From the NCBI RefSeq assembly GCF_910592395.1, contig NC_088326.1, positions 3,353,001 to 3,417,000 of the forward strand: a stretch of 64,000 nucleotides of DNA. Reading direction: 5' to 3'. Positions 45,108-55,731 of the stretch are shown here, piece after piece; position 1 is the stretch's first letter; every line of letters starts with the position of its first letter. The notes under the pieces are model-generated. The model worked only from the letters and a program-made list of their open reading frames with translations. It had not been told where the DNA came from and ran no database searches. Origin of the DNA: Lineus longissimus. Taxonomy: Eukaryota; Nemertea; Pilidiophora; Heteronemertea; Lineidae. A program made the translations under genes and the position numbers.

Positions 45108-45718
45108 CATGCTGAATGGTGATTTTATTTGCATTTTATATGCGGTATGCAAACGAGCGCGCCGCAATTGTGACAAGGTCGCGCAGGTAGCAAAGTGATT
45201 TGCCGAAATAGTTCCAAGTAATCGTTTATTTCGATAGTTGCACAGATTTTTCTCAACATATCGTATTTATAAACCTCAGTGATATAAAAGATTATCTTTG
45301 CAGTTGCTTCAACCTTTGAATGGCCTTTTTTAAAAAGCATTTAAAAATCTACTTCACCAGGGTCAGAGTCAGTCAATCAATCAATTGTTTTGGAAGACTC
45401 CGGCAGGGTCAAAAGAAATAGTTGTTGGCGCCGATGATGTCAGCAATATGGTGGATTTCCACCCCACCCGTGAGATTTGCTCTCGTCACGTCATTGAGCA
45501 CATCGAGGTTGCACTGAGGTGCCATTACCACCTTCAGATAGCCAAATGCATCTAGTTTCTTTATTTGATGTGAAAACATGGGGTCATCTCGACTATTTTT
45601 TCGCTATATATATGGCATCTAGGCACCAGTGGTTTTCAATTTATTTATTTATTTATTAAACCTCCATATACATGAAGAACACATAGTACATAAAATTACG
45701 GTAATGAATAGGATGCCT

Positions 45719-46430
45719 GAACACATACATAAAATCACAGTATCATATACACAGTTAATGCCTGAGCATTAATTTGACCAAGCGATGGGAGGGGGAGTCC
45801 CTGACTCCGTAGCCCTCGTCCCGCAGGAGACAGCGCAGACTGTCAACGGCACCATCCTCCGCGCGGCGAGGGGCCAAAGAGTGAGGGACAGCCTCTCCCA
45901 TCATCAGCTTTAATGGGTTAAAACCACATGAAAGAGTTTTTGATAAAAGTGTGCCCTTTACGGAATCCATACCTTCCGATAAAAACTTAGCAAATAAAAT
46001 TACATTCAAATCCCTTGCGGGGTAGTCAGTTTTAAAAATGTTTCTATATAATTTGGCACAATTTCTATCAACTAACGGTTTAACTTTTGAAACATCCAGA
46101 GCTTCTAAAAGTCCACCACCTCTCGATAATATGTAAAGAGCAAGCTCTAGTGAACTCACACAACTGTATGTCCTAGCAGACGATTTTTAAATACATGATG
46201 TCCCACACCCGCACTTCAATGGCGCCGGTGTGAATAAATCTACTTGTGTGAATGGTCAATGGCTCATGACGTCATGAAATAATTGCGTCACGAGGAATGA
46301 AACAATGGGATTCACGTCCGAGGTCTCGTTAAGCCCCTTACATGGGACTGATCTGATCTGGTCTGATTTGGTACCGTAGTTTCGCCATCACAGTGTTGGT
46401 TGGCCTACCAATCTTTGCAGTTCGGTATCA
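45719..46430. mobile_element. ~712-bp unit-B-specific insertion upstream of Y
   Basis: Unit A reads GGATGCCTTCGGTATCAG without a break (25137-25154). In B, 712 bp separates GGATGCC from TCGGTATCAG. The right half contains pieces of the pogo-like element interior (e.g. AATATGTAAAGAGCAAGCTC near 46128). It splits the ATG from the rest of the candidate first exon of Y. Confidence 0.7.
45755..46159 (-). CDS. Unrecognised 134-aa ORF in the unit-B insertion
   Basis: The frame is open on the minus strand. The first 12 codons come from the repeat. From about residue 14 the composition looks protein-like (KVKPLVDRNC, NVILFAKFLSEGM, DSLRCLLRDEGYG, ending HRLVKLMLRH). It is possibly a fragment of a retroelement or host gene carried in by the insertion. 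I could not match it to a family. Confidence 0.3.
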   Translation of the reverse strand: MSSLELALYILSRGGGLLEALDVSKVKPLVDRNCAKLYRNIFKTDYPARDLNVILFAKFLSEGMDSVKGTLLSKTLSCGFNPLKLMMGEAVPHSLAPRRAEDGAVDSLRCLLRDEGYGVRDSPSHRLVKLMLRH

Positions 46431-46655
46431 GTACCATTGATATCATTAAAGGTAGCTGTCGGCTGCCCAGTCACCTCCTATTCCACACAGGTAGTTTCCA
46501 TCAACAAATTGCACAAAAAAAAGAAAAAAAATCAAAATCTGACTGAATTATCACGCTTTTCCGTGTCACCCCAAATGGAATGGTGACTGTCATGACTCTG
46601 TCTTGCATCTGCGGTTATCATAGTCAAACCACAGCCGCAATCAGCCCTTCACTAG

Positions 46656-47795
46656 TTTTGCCATGTGCATACTGACTTGCTTGAACATTCTGATTTCTCC
46701 CACGGCCCGCCTTCGAAGAAAGCAGTCATTGTATTCAGCAAAAAGCTTCTTCGAGTCAGGCCACCGATCGAGTACAAAGTTGGAAGAGGGATACTATTCT
46801 ATAATGTTAAACTCGGGTACTTGGTTGTCCGAAAATTCGAGCACCCTGTCCCTTATACCCGTACAATAGTTTATCACTATATTTCCATTTGCAAAGCCTA
46901 CATAGTCCTTTTTAACTCATCCTATTACTTAAGATCGGGCGTACAACATAACTTCGTTTTAGGATGGTATGAGGGACTTCTGATTATTAAAGAAACTGGA
47001 CCTAGATACACCCAATACCATCTCCAAGACTTAGTCAGAGGACGGATATGTGGAGAGATGAAATTGCCTAAAAGTCATAAAATACATTTATGTGAGAATT
47101 TAGATTTGAGCAACTTTACAGAAATCAATGAGGCGAACACAAAACTTTATCACTATTGCGAGTCTGAGGAAAATATTGTTTTGCTTACGTACAGAATCCG
47201 CCGATCTAATGCATCTATTATCAGCGAGGCTAAGAGAGTTATTTTATATTTAGAGCCAATAGATGCAGAGGTTTTGACTAGTAGGAACAATGTGCAACAG
47301 AGGAATCATCGAATTATATACTACTACAATGCACCAATAAATCATAAGGACCATGTAATTGTTACCTTTACCATCGAAAAAATCGGCATCAACAATGGCA
47401 CTAAAGACACCAAGTTCGTTGTTTTCCAAAGAAGGCCACCAAACAATTTCAACGTCTATGATACAAAATGCACCTTGAAACAAACGCCCTCGCAACTTTA
47501 TAACCCATTAGCTGGGTTGTTTATTTATTTTTGCACCGATTGGCCAAATTACAACAAAATATCATTCGCATTGGAAATAAGTTGTCCTGAAAGACTAGGC
47601 CCTGTTCTTAATGACCCCTTACTAGAAGGATCAACTACACCACTACGAAGGACGCAAATTGCGTCACAAATATTTAGTACGGCGAAATATGGTGTCCCCA
47701 GATGGTTAAGCAAACGCGGCGATCTATTATTTTTCCCGCGAGAGACAGGAGATAATATGCGGATGAACAACTTGGTTTTTTTCAAAAAATCGTAA
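46656..47795 (+). CDS. Unknown protein Y, copy B
   Basis: Open from the same candidate acceptor (CTTCACTAG, 46655) to the same stop as copy A. It is two codons shorter (a 6-bp deletion removes MY after SSYY). About 17 replacements against about six silent differences by eye, closer to a neutral ratio than X. The candidate first exon has lost its ATG to the 712-bp insertion, so the start of this copy is unknown. Confidence 0.5.
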   Translation, partial: FCHVHTDLLEHSDFSHGPPSKKAVIVFSKKLLRVRPPIEYKVGRGILFYNVKLGYLVVRKFEHPVPYTRTIVYHYISICKAYIVLFNSSYYLRSGVQHNFVLGWYEGLLIIKETGPRYTQYHLQDLVRGRICGEMKLPKSHKIHLCENLDLSNFTEINEANTKLYHYCESEENIVLLTYRIRRSNASIISEAKRVILYLEPIDAEVLTSRNNVQQRNHRIIYYYNAPINHKDHVIVTFTIEKIGINNGTKDTKFVVFQRRPPNNFNVYDTKCTLKQTPSQLYNPLAGLFIYFCTDWPNYNKISFALEISCPERLGPVLNDPLLEGSTTPLRRTQIASQIFSTAKYGVPRWLSKRGDLLFFPRETGDNMRMNNLVFFKKS

Positions 47796-47883
47796 TTTAA
47801 AGGGTTAGTACACCGTTCGTAATTACTGTTGGTCTGCTGTTATACACGATGCCGTAGTGCTGTATCATGCCTATGAATTGGCT

Positions 47884-48761
47884 GAAACTTGATATTTATA
47901 GTACATTTACATGTATTTGTACATTTGTTTACATAACAGCATTGTTGAAATTTACATTCAGTGCGTATTAACATAAGTTAAATCTTTAAAATTCAATCAC
48001 AAATTTCATATTATCAACGAACGGCGTAGGCCTTTAAAGGAAATGGCATGATCACGTGATTGGGTCACGTTGGGCTCTATGATGCAGATTAAGGTATTAT
48101 TTTCATGTATTTAGTTGGAAAAATCGAGCATTTGTCACTTTCCTTCTGAGACATCACCGCATAAATTCACATATTTCCCACGAAAAAAAACATACGCACG
48201 ACATTTGAATCATCAGATCTAGAGAGTTTTCGCCGCAAATCGCCCGTTACGCCCACGTAAACGCCTATCCTGTTGTTCAACTTCCTGGTCACGATGCCGA
48301 ACAAAGAGATTTGCGTTCGCGTTGGAGTTTCGGGGGGTTTGCGAAAACGCCCAAATATTGAAAATCGCCGTAAAACTCACTTGCGACTGGACGGATTTTC
48401 TCGAGACAAAAACTAACCCGATCTGGATAAACTTGTTGACAGTAAGTTGATGAAATGTGGTCCTGCCAACTTCTCTGGTAATTCTTAAGGAACCGAGTCG
48501 GCATGAGTAAAAACACTTCGTTTGGATTTAGCTTATCATGTTTACATTTAATATATTTAGAGTTAGTGGTCTATTGCGTTCATGTTTATTTATGAGTTTT
48601 CGCAAATCTCCCGAAACGCCAACGTGAACGCCAGCCCAATGTTCGATCTCTTGATTGTGTTGACGTTTCGGTGTTTTGTGAAAACTCCCTATTGCAACTC
48701 CCTGGCCAATCTCCTAGTCTCGCCATCGGTAACGGTTGCTTAGTGATACTAGCACTGTTTA
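47884..48761. other. Spacer between Y (B) and the unit C start
   Basis: This is present here but absent from the A/B junction (26607). It includes an inner pair of related stretches (TTTTCGC...CCCGTTACGCCCACGTAAACGCC near 48230 and CCGAAACGCCAACGTGAACGCC near 48610), an old internal duplication. No gene seen. Confidence 0.5.
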
Positions 48762-49058
48762 CTAGCGTACCTTTGCCCGAGAGCAAATTAAGCTAGTCCT
48801 CTCATTGGGAGATTGTTCCCTGGTTCAACTTTTTTTTAAACGGTGGCTGTTGTGGCGGTTGTTGTTGTGAAAATCCTGTCCGTCACAGCCGTGACTGCAC
48901 CTACAATTACTAGCCGAGTTTGGAAAAAAAGGGTTCCACCGGTAGCGTAATGTACACACTGTATAATACAGTGCTCTGGCATGGCCTACACTGTGTACAA
49001 CACTGTATACATCGACTGCGGATGTCGCCTTGAGTGAGAAATTGACACTATACAGATG
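48762..49058. repeat. Unit-start segment upstream of X, copy C
   Basis: It matches 755-1050 over its full length. The TA insertion site reads CA at 49059-49060, a point change after insertion of the pogo-like element. Confidence 0.7.
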
Positions 49059-49060
49059 CA

Positions 49061-52000
49061 CAGTAGAACCTCTCTTAGCGGACACCTCTCTAATATGTAA
49101 AGAGCAAGCTCTAGTGAACTCACACAACTGTTTGACATGGGGAGCCCCCCAAACCCCCGTCCTTCTGACATATTTAGCCAGTACATTGGGGGATGAGTCC
49201 CCCAAACCCCCTCCCCCGTTCTCTGAAAGTGACAGGTTTTAGTCAGTACATTGGGGGAGGGCCCCCCCCCCCCAATGCCCCCCCCCCCCATTGGACTCTA
49301 AAAATAGAATTCCTTGGAGACGCTGAACAATAAGGCGCCATAAAGAAATAGTCCCCGCCCGGTAGCTGTCTCATATCTGCGGACAGAAGCAGCTCTTTGT
49401 GGTGAAATAATAATTGAATTTTCCACCTGCTAGCCTAGATATTTGTGTATGATTCTTCACCAGTTAGTTAATAACGAATTTTTGTAGCTGATATATTCTT
49501 AATTGTTTTAACGCGTTTTTTTTTATTCGTTTGGCGCCAAAATCAAGAATAGCAAATTTACGATCTTGACACTAGAGGCGCTGATGTCGTTCCGGAACGG
49601 TAGATGCTAAATCGGATAGCCAGGCGTTACGGGAACTCCTGCACTCTGACCACGTGAACTACATCATTACTTCACAGTTCCGGCACTGGGTCGAGTTTGG
49701 CAGTTCAAATCACGTGACTGGATCTGGATTTAGTAGTGTTAAAACTGACTTTTTTGAAGTAAAGTACGTAAATCGAGAAGAAGAGAACGTTTGCTTTGTC
49801 TGTAAATGAAATGTCACGACTGTCTCCGCCGACGTTGTCCTGTATGATAGCAGACGATTTTTAAATACATGATGTCCCACACCCGCACTTCAGTGGCGCC
49901 GGTGTGAATAAATCTACTTGTGTGAATGGTCAATGGCTCATGACGTCATGAAATAATTGCGTCACGAGGAAGGAAACAATGGTCTCGTTAGGGAGTTTTT
50001 CCCAAATGTACGCGATGATGACGTGCCCCATTAACAGGACGTAACATCTATTTTAAAATGCGTTTCCAAAGTGAATGCATGAGGACAACCCATTTGTGTC
50101 ATATATCACTGGAAACGCCCGATTCCCCTGATTCTGCAGGATGTTAAATCGGGCATTTTATTTCTTTAAATAAATCATTAGCGTCGCATTTGCTCCTAGC
50201 TCTGTTCACCATCCCAAATGGCAATATTGCCAATTGGGCCAGACAATCACGAAAAACCCCAAATATTATACATTTCTTCCTGAATAATTCTTACAGAGAC
50301 CATTCTCCCATGAAAGACAGTTGCTTACGCTATACAAAAATCAAAAAGAAATCGAGGGTCAACCATTGAACTTTTGAGATATGTTGAATTTTACACAAAT
50401 CAGCGAAAAACGCACCAACTGGCACTGGACGGCATTTCAACACGGGGCTGACGCACATCCCAAGTTCAGTGTACACATACGTCGGCAACAACAGTATAAA
50501 TGCGTAGTTTCTTGTTAGTCGCCTATTGAGTAGCGCTCCAGGTTTCAGAAACTCCAAAAAAACATGTCTTTGCCAAAACAACTGCTGAATCAACGCTGAC
50601 ATACTGTAAGGACCGAGAAATCAGTGATTTTAGGAATGGCCGCGCATGAATAACAAAAAAAAACTCCCTAATGAGACCAATGGGAATCACGTCCGACGTG
50701 GTAACTGTGGGTGCGGTGCGACGTGAATGCAGGATCGGCCAACGCGCGGCCCGTATGGAATGCGACAAACTGTACCGGAACCAGAATTGTCATGGGTCTG
50801 CACAAATTTTTTCAGATTCGATGGACATGATGGATATATGAATTTTGTTTACACTTTATACATACGTAACCATTACACTCACTACGTTGTGTGAGTTAAT
50901 ATGTAAAGAGCAATCTCTAGTGAACTCACACAACTGTTTGACATGGGGGAGCCCCCAAACCCCCGTCCTTCTGACATATTTAGCCAGTACACTGGGGGAT
51001 GAGTCCCCCAAACCCCCTCCCCCGTTCTCTGAAAGTGACAGGTTTTAGTCAGTACATTGGGGGGAAGGCCCCCCCCCCCCCCCCATTGGCCTCTGAAAAT
51101 AGAATTCCTTGGAGACGTTGAACAATAAGGCCCCATAAAGAAGTAGTCCCGCCCCGGTAGCTGTCTCATATCTGCGGACAGAAGCAGCTCTTTGTGGTGA
51201 AATAATAATTGAATGCATGTCATGACACCCAGGAGCTTTTTCTCATTTCTGAAACAGTTGCATGGTTGGAATGAATTTCCAAATCAGTCCGTCAAATCTC
51301 TATGCAATGAAAATTGAAATGTCACAACTGTCTCCACCGACGTTGTCCTGTATGTCCTAGCAGACGATTTTTAAATAAATGATGTGATTGATATACTTGT
51401 AGATTGGAATGAATTATTTCTTCAATGGTATGAAAGTTGAAAACCCTCTGACATGCCTGAGTACAAAAATGCAGAGGCAAGACACACCATGCATGTCATG
51501 ACACCCAGGAGCTTTTTCTCATTTCTGAAACAGTTGCATGGTTGGAATGAATTTCCAAATCAGTCCGTCAAATCTCTATCCAAATGGAACATTATGACCA
51601 CTCTATATTTGTGCAGTAGTGTTAAAACTGACTTTTTTGAAGTAAAGTACGTAAATCGAGAAGAAGAGGACGTTTGCTTTGTCTGCAATGAAATGTCACA
51701 ACTGTCTCCGTCGACGTTGTCCTGTATGTCCTAGCAGACGATTTTTAAAATCATGATGTCCCACACCCGCACTTCAGTGGCGCCGGTGTGAATAAATCTA
51801 CTTGCGTGAATGGTCAATGGCTCATGACGTCATGAAATAATTGCGTCACGAGGAAGGAAACAATGGGAATCATGGTAACTGTGGTTGCGGTGCGTCGTGA
51901 AAGCAGGATCGGCAAGCGCGGCCCGTATGGAATGCAACAAACTGTACCGGAACCGGAACTGTCATGGGTCTGCACAAATTTTTTCAGATTCGATGGACAT

Positions 52001-53560
52001 GATGGATATATGAATTTTGTTTACACTTTATACACACGTAACCATTACACTCACTACGTTGTGTGAGTTAATATTATCAGTGCAGTGCCCTAGTAAGCGC
52101 GCAGCGCCTTTAGGTTGGGGGGGAAACCCCCCAAACCCCCTGGTTGGGACCCTGCTATAGTTCCTTCCGCCAATTTTTTGTTTTGATAGACATTTTTCTC
52201 CGTGTATCGCATTAGCAGTAACTCAACTCCATCGTCATAATAGCCGGCAAAGAAATGGAAAATGTCCCCCCCTCCGAAAGGTGTCCAGACTATCGTAGTC
52301 TGGGACTCTGGCAGATTCTAATGTTAAGTGCAAGCTCTATTGAACTCGCGCAACTGTCGCCATGGAGAGCCCCCCCCCCCCCCCAACCCCCGTCCTTCTG
52401 ACATGTTTTAGCCAGTGCATTGGGGGGAAGGCCCCAAACCCCCTATTGGCCTCTCAATAAGTCCTTCCGAGCTGCTTACCCTGGGGCGCTCGAGTGGAAC
52501 CCCCAAACCTTCATGATGGTGCAGTCCTTTGACAGAGCGAGGAAGAGGTACTCCTTTGATGGTACCCTAACTGCAACCCTCAACCATCATTACCCTTCCT
52601 TTTCACTGGCATGATATTGGCAAGACTCCCACGAGGTCGTACTGGTGGCTTCCTTGAGGCAATTGCTTGTGGTCGTACCTGGGCAACCAATTCAAGGGGT
52701 CAGGGATCTAGGGATCAGGTTTTTCCCCCACCAACATGTTGCCGAATGGTTAATGCATAAAAAATTGGTTGGAAAGGGTTTTTGCTGGCCAAGAGACTTG
52801 AAGACACTTTACTCTTGAGGAACACCTGACTGATGAACAAAGAACTCAAGGAACATAGAACCCTCTTCATACCTGGGAGCATAAAAAGCCTGCTAGCGAA
52901 TATTGATTATTCTTTAGAAAAAAACAGAAGATCTGCAAAACCAATGGTACCCCATAAAAACATGCATTCCTCCTTAAGGTGTCTTCGGATCCCACCACGG
53001 CCCATGTGGAATTCGTTCAAAAGGTTTATTGAAATCTCAAAATAATTTTTTTTTTTCGGAACGCCTGCCCGTCTTTTGCTTCATTATTTCGGGATTATAT
53101 CCATTTTAAGCATCTTTTGGATATCATTACTAAAGTCTCAAAAATCAAAACACATATGTCGGGGGGTAAACCCCCAGAAATTGAAGTTTGATTAAAAAAC
53201 AGTGAGAATAATCGTCTGGTTCTCTCTCGGAGCTCAGAATAGTCGAGTTACTTCGCGCGTTTATCTCTTCTGGCGGCCATTTTAAGTCAAATTTAAGCCA
53301 TTTGAAACGAATCCATGGACTTGAGAAACATTGTTTACATTGGATGACGTCGTATGCACGTTAACCATAGTAGCGCTTCGCAGAAAAGCCTTCGGCTTTT
53401 CTGCTGCGCGCTTATTAAGGACAACCTCTCTATTAAGGACACTGGTTTTGGTCCTAAACTGGTTGTTTCCATTCAATTTGAACTCTCTAATCAGGACAAC
53501 TCTCTATTAAGGACAGCACTTGTCAGTCCCAAGGGTGTCCTTAATAGAGAGGTTCTACTG
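49061..53560. mobile_element. pogo-like insertion, enlarged (unit C)
   Basis: Same outer ends as the unit B element (CAGTAGAACCTCTCTTAGCG at 49061, GAGAGGTTCTACTG at 53547-53560) at the same position, so insertion came before B and C separated. It is 4.5 kb instead of 2.0 kb. At about 50898 (GTGTGAGTTA/ATATGTAAAGAGC) the interior restarts, giving a second shorter round (to about 52072). A further 1.3 kb with G/C hairpin tracts and unknown sequence follows. A 25-nt hairpin (GCAGAAAAGCC, TTC loop) lies at 53380-53404 next to the 3' arm. No transposase was found. Confidence 0.75.
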
Positions 53561-53608
53561 TATATATAATTCATCTCTAATCGCTTTTATGGACGTATCG
53601 CGAACTCG

Positions 53609-54615
53609 TGTGGCGCCCTGAGCCGGCATCCAAGCGTTGCTTTGTGCCAACTTCGCTGAGGAAAAGGGACGACTGGAAATTTGACGCGAACTCCGTGTCC
53701 CTTATAATTATTTTGGCAGGTGTGACTCAACCAGAGGATACCTTGATCGTTTACGCTTTCCGAAACAAAACATTGCGAGCAGCCTACAACTCTACCGTCA
53801 ACCGATATACAACGTGCCCAACGGATTCGTCATACTACATGGCACGTCACGACCGGCTAATGAATCTATACAACATGCATTTCACCTTTGGCTGCGCAGA
53901 CGGCCTCATCAGATTGTTCAACATCTTTTTAGGACGGGTCACTTTTGATTTGACCATCCCGAAAAACGACAGATGTCGAAGACATAACTTGACTCGAATA
54001 GAGACACAGTTTTATGTGGAGAAAATTCTAGTAACGTGTCATTATAAGCGAGGAAAGAGACATTTTGATACTGTATATGACGTCGTCGAAGTAAACAAAA
54101 CGATCAAATTACTTGGAGGAATGGAAGTGCCTCTAAGAAACGATGTGACTTACTCTGATTTGGAATTAACGATAGTTGGCGATGCCGTAACCACTGTTGC
54201 CGGGGTAGGGGTGTTTGGAATTTGCTTTTTCCAAAGGTTGAATAACTACAAAGAGATACGGAAATCTGTTGACCCTTTTTCAATAGTTCCGCGATCTCTC
54301 TACAATGGTTACAAACAAAAGTGGGGCCAAGATCTCAGTTTATTTGTCATTTTCTTCTTCAGAAGGATTCGAAATGATGCAGCGCTGTTCGGTACCAGAA
54401 TAACTCCTGTAGTTCAGAACAGCCTCGTACAGAGAAAAAAAATGTCCATTTTTCGTGAAATAAAAATGAAACTATTGTACGTGTATACAAAACGAACTCG
54501 AGCCGATGTGTTATTTTTCGTCCGGGGATGTCGATTGATGTTGGTGAAACCTACTAGAGGGCGTAATGAAGACACGGACGAGGTTTTATCAGTTTTATCA
54601 TATTTACCTTTTTGA
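53609..54615 (+). CDS. Unknown protein X, copy C, no ATG
   Basis: Full-length open frame like copy B, from GTG 53608. It shares with B the loss of the 104-bp segment with the ATG and the five replacements that separate B and C from A. It adds about eight private replacements (e.g. G to D, H to Y, G to R, L to Q) and one silent change. The frame has stayed open despite the missing start. Confidence 0.5.
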
Positions 54616-55731
54616 AATTGTGAGTTGCATTCCCGCGGGCAGTCCGTCAACCCCTGCACATGATGGGGGGACGTTTGAGTTCCGCCCGTCATGTGACTGA
54701 TTTCGGAGCCTCATTAGCCTACCCAAGCAACTACATGCACATATAGATAGGAAAAGATGCGGTCATAACATTTAAGAACTGACTGTAATGATAAAACTAT
54801 CCGTGTGAGGTAGATCTCTCACCCCATCATGGTCGCGTCGAGAGTACGGAACGCCGGGCCCGTCTCTTCAAAGGCGACCAATGAAGGGGAGAGGCTTATG
54901 TAACCGTTAAGGGTACATCCTCCTGAGGGTATCATCCATCGGATAATCCTGACGTCTTGAACGTCCGGAGGAGAATCCCACGGTTACGGTTAGAAAGTGT
55001 CATTTAAAGATTATGTATTTGAGATGGTATCCGCGTACGGTGGCTTGGAAAGGCCATCATATATTCTGAATGTACGAATTAACTTCTTAATACTTGAGCG
55101 TTTGACCTATGACTTAAGCACTCAACTTTAACTACTACAAAAAATTTATAAGGCGAGCTTATATGTTTTTGCTACTATAATTTATTATGCTATACTTTAA
55201 TATCTCGAGCGCTCAACTTGAATCTCCAGCACTCGACTTATCTCGAATGCTCGCTGGACGTGCGTCGGAGTATGAACTCGCCTTTAGCGAACAATTGTAC
55301 TTCACAAACATAGTTTCTAAGGGGCGGAGCTACAGGGGTTTAGGGGCAGGCCGAAGTTACCAAACATTTTTTTTCCATGATTTCGGCCAAAAAAATTCAA
55401 AGAGGGTCCTTTTGCCCCCCTCCAAAAAGTTGGGGAAGGGCCTGTATTATCAATGTTCGTATACATTTCCTAATGTAATCGTTCTCAACACAATGGAAGT
55501 CTGTAACCTACATAAGTGACGGTCAGATGACATACATTTTTCACGCTATATTTCTTTTAAAGCATGCAATCCCCAGGTGCCGCCATTAGCAACAATGGGA
55601 CACGCATCCATGCACAGCTACAAGACTGTCTGATATGTGCATATAAAAGCCATCATACTGCAGCGCGCCAATGTGCCGTGCCACATATTCTATTGATGCA
55701 TTCCATTTATTGATTCTAATTTATGGACCTT
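54616..55731. repeat. Truncated end of unit C
   Basis: It follows unit A homology to ATGGACCTT (about 3486 in A), then breaks at about 55731, 120 bp before the tetraspanin TM3 exon would begin. It lacks about 170 bp after 54751 relative to A and B. Confidence 0.8.
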
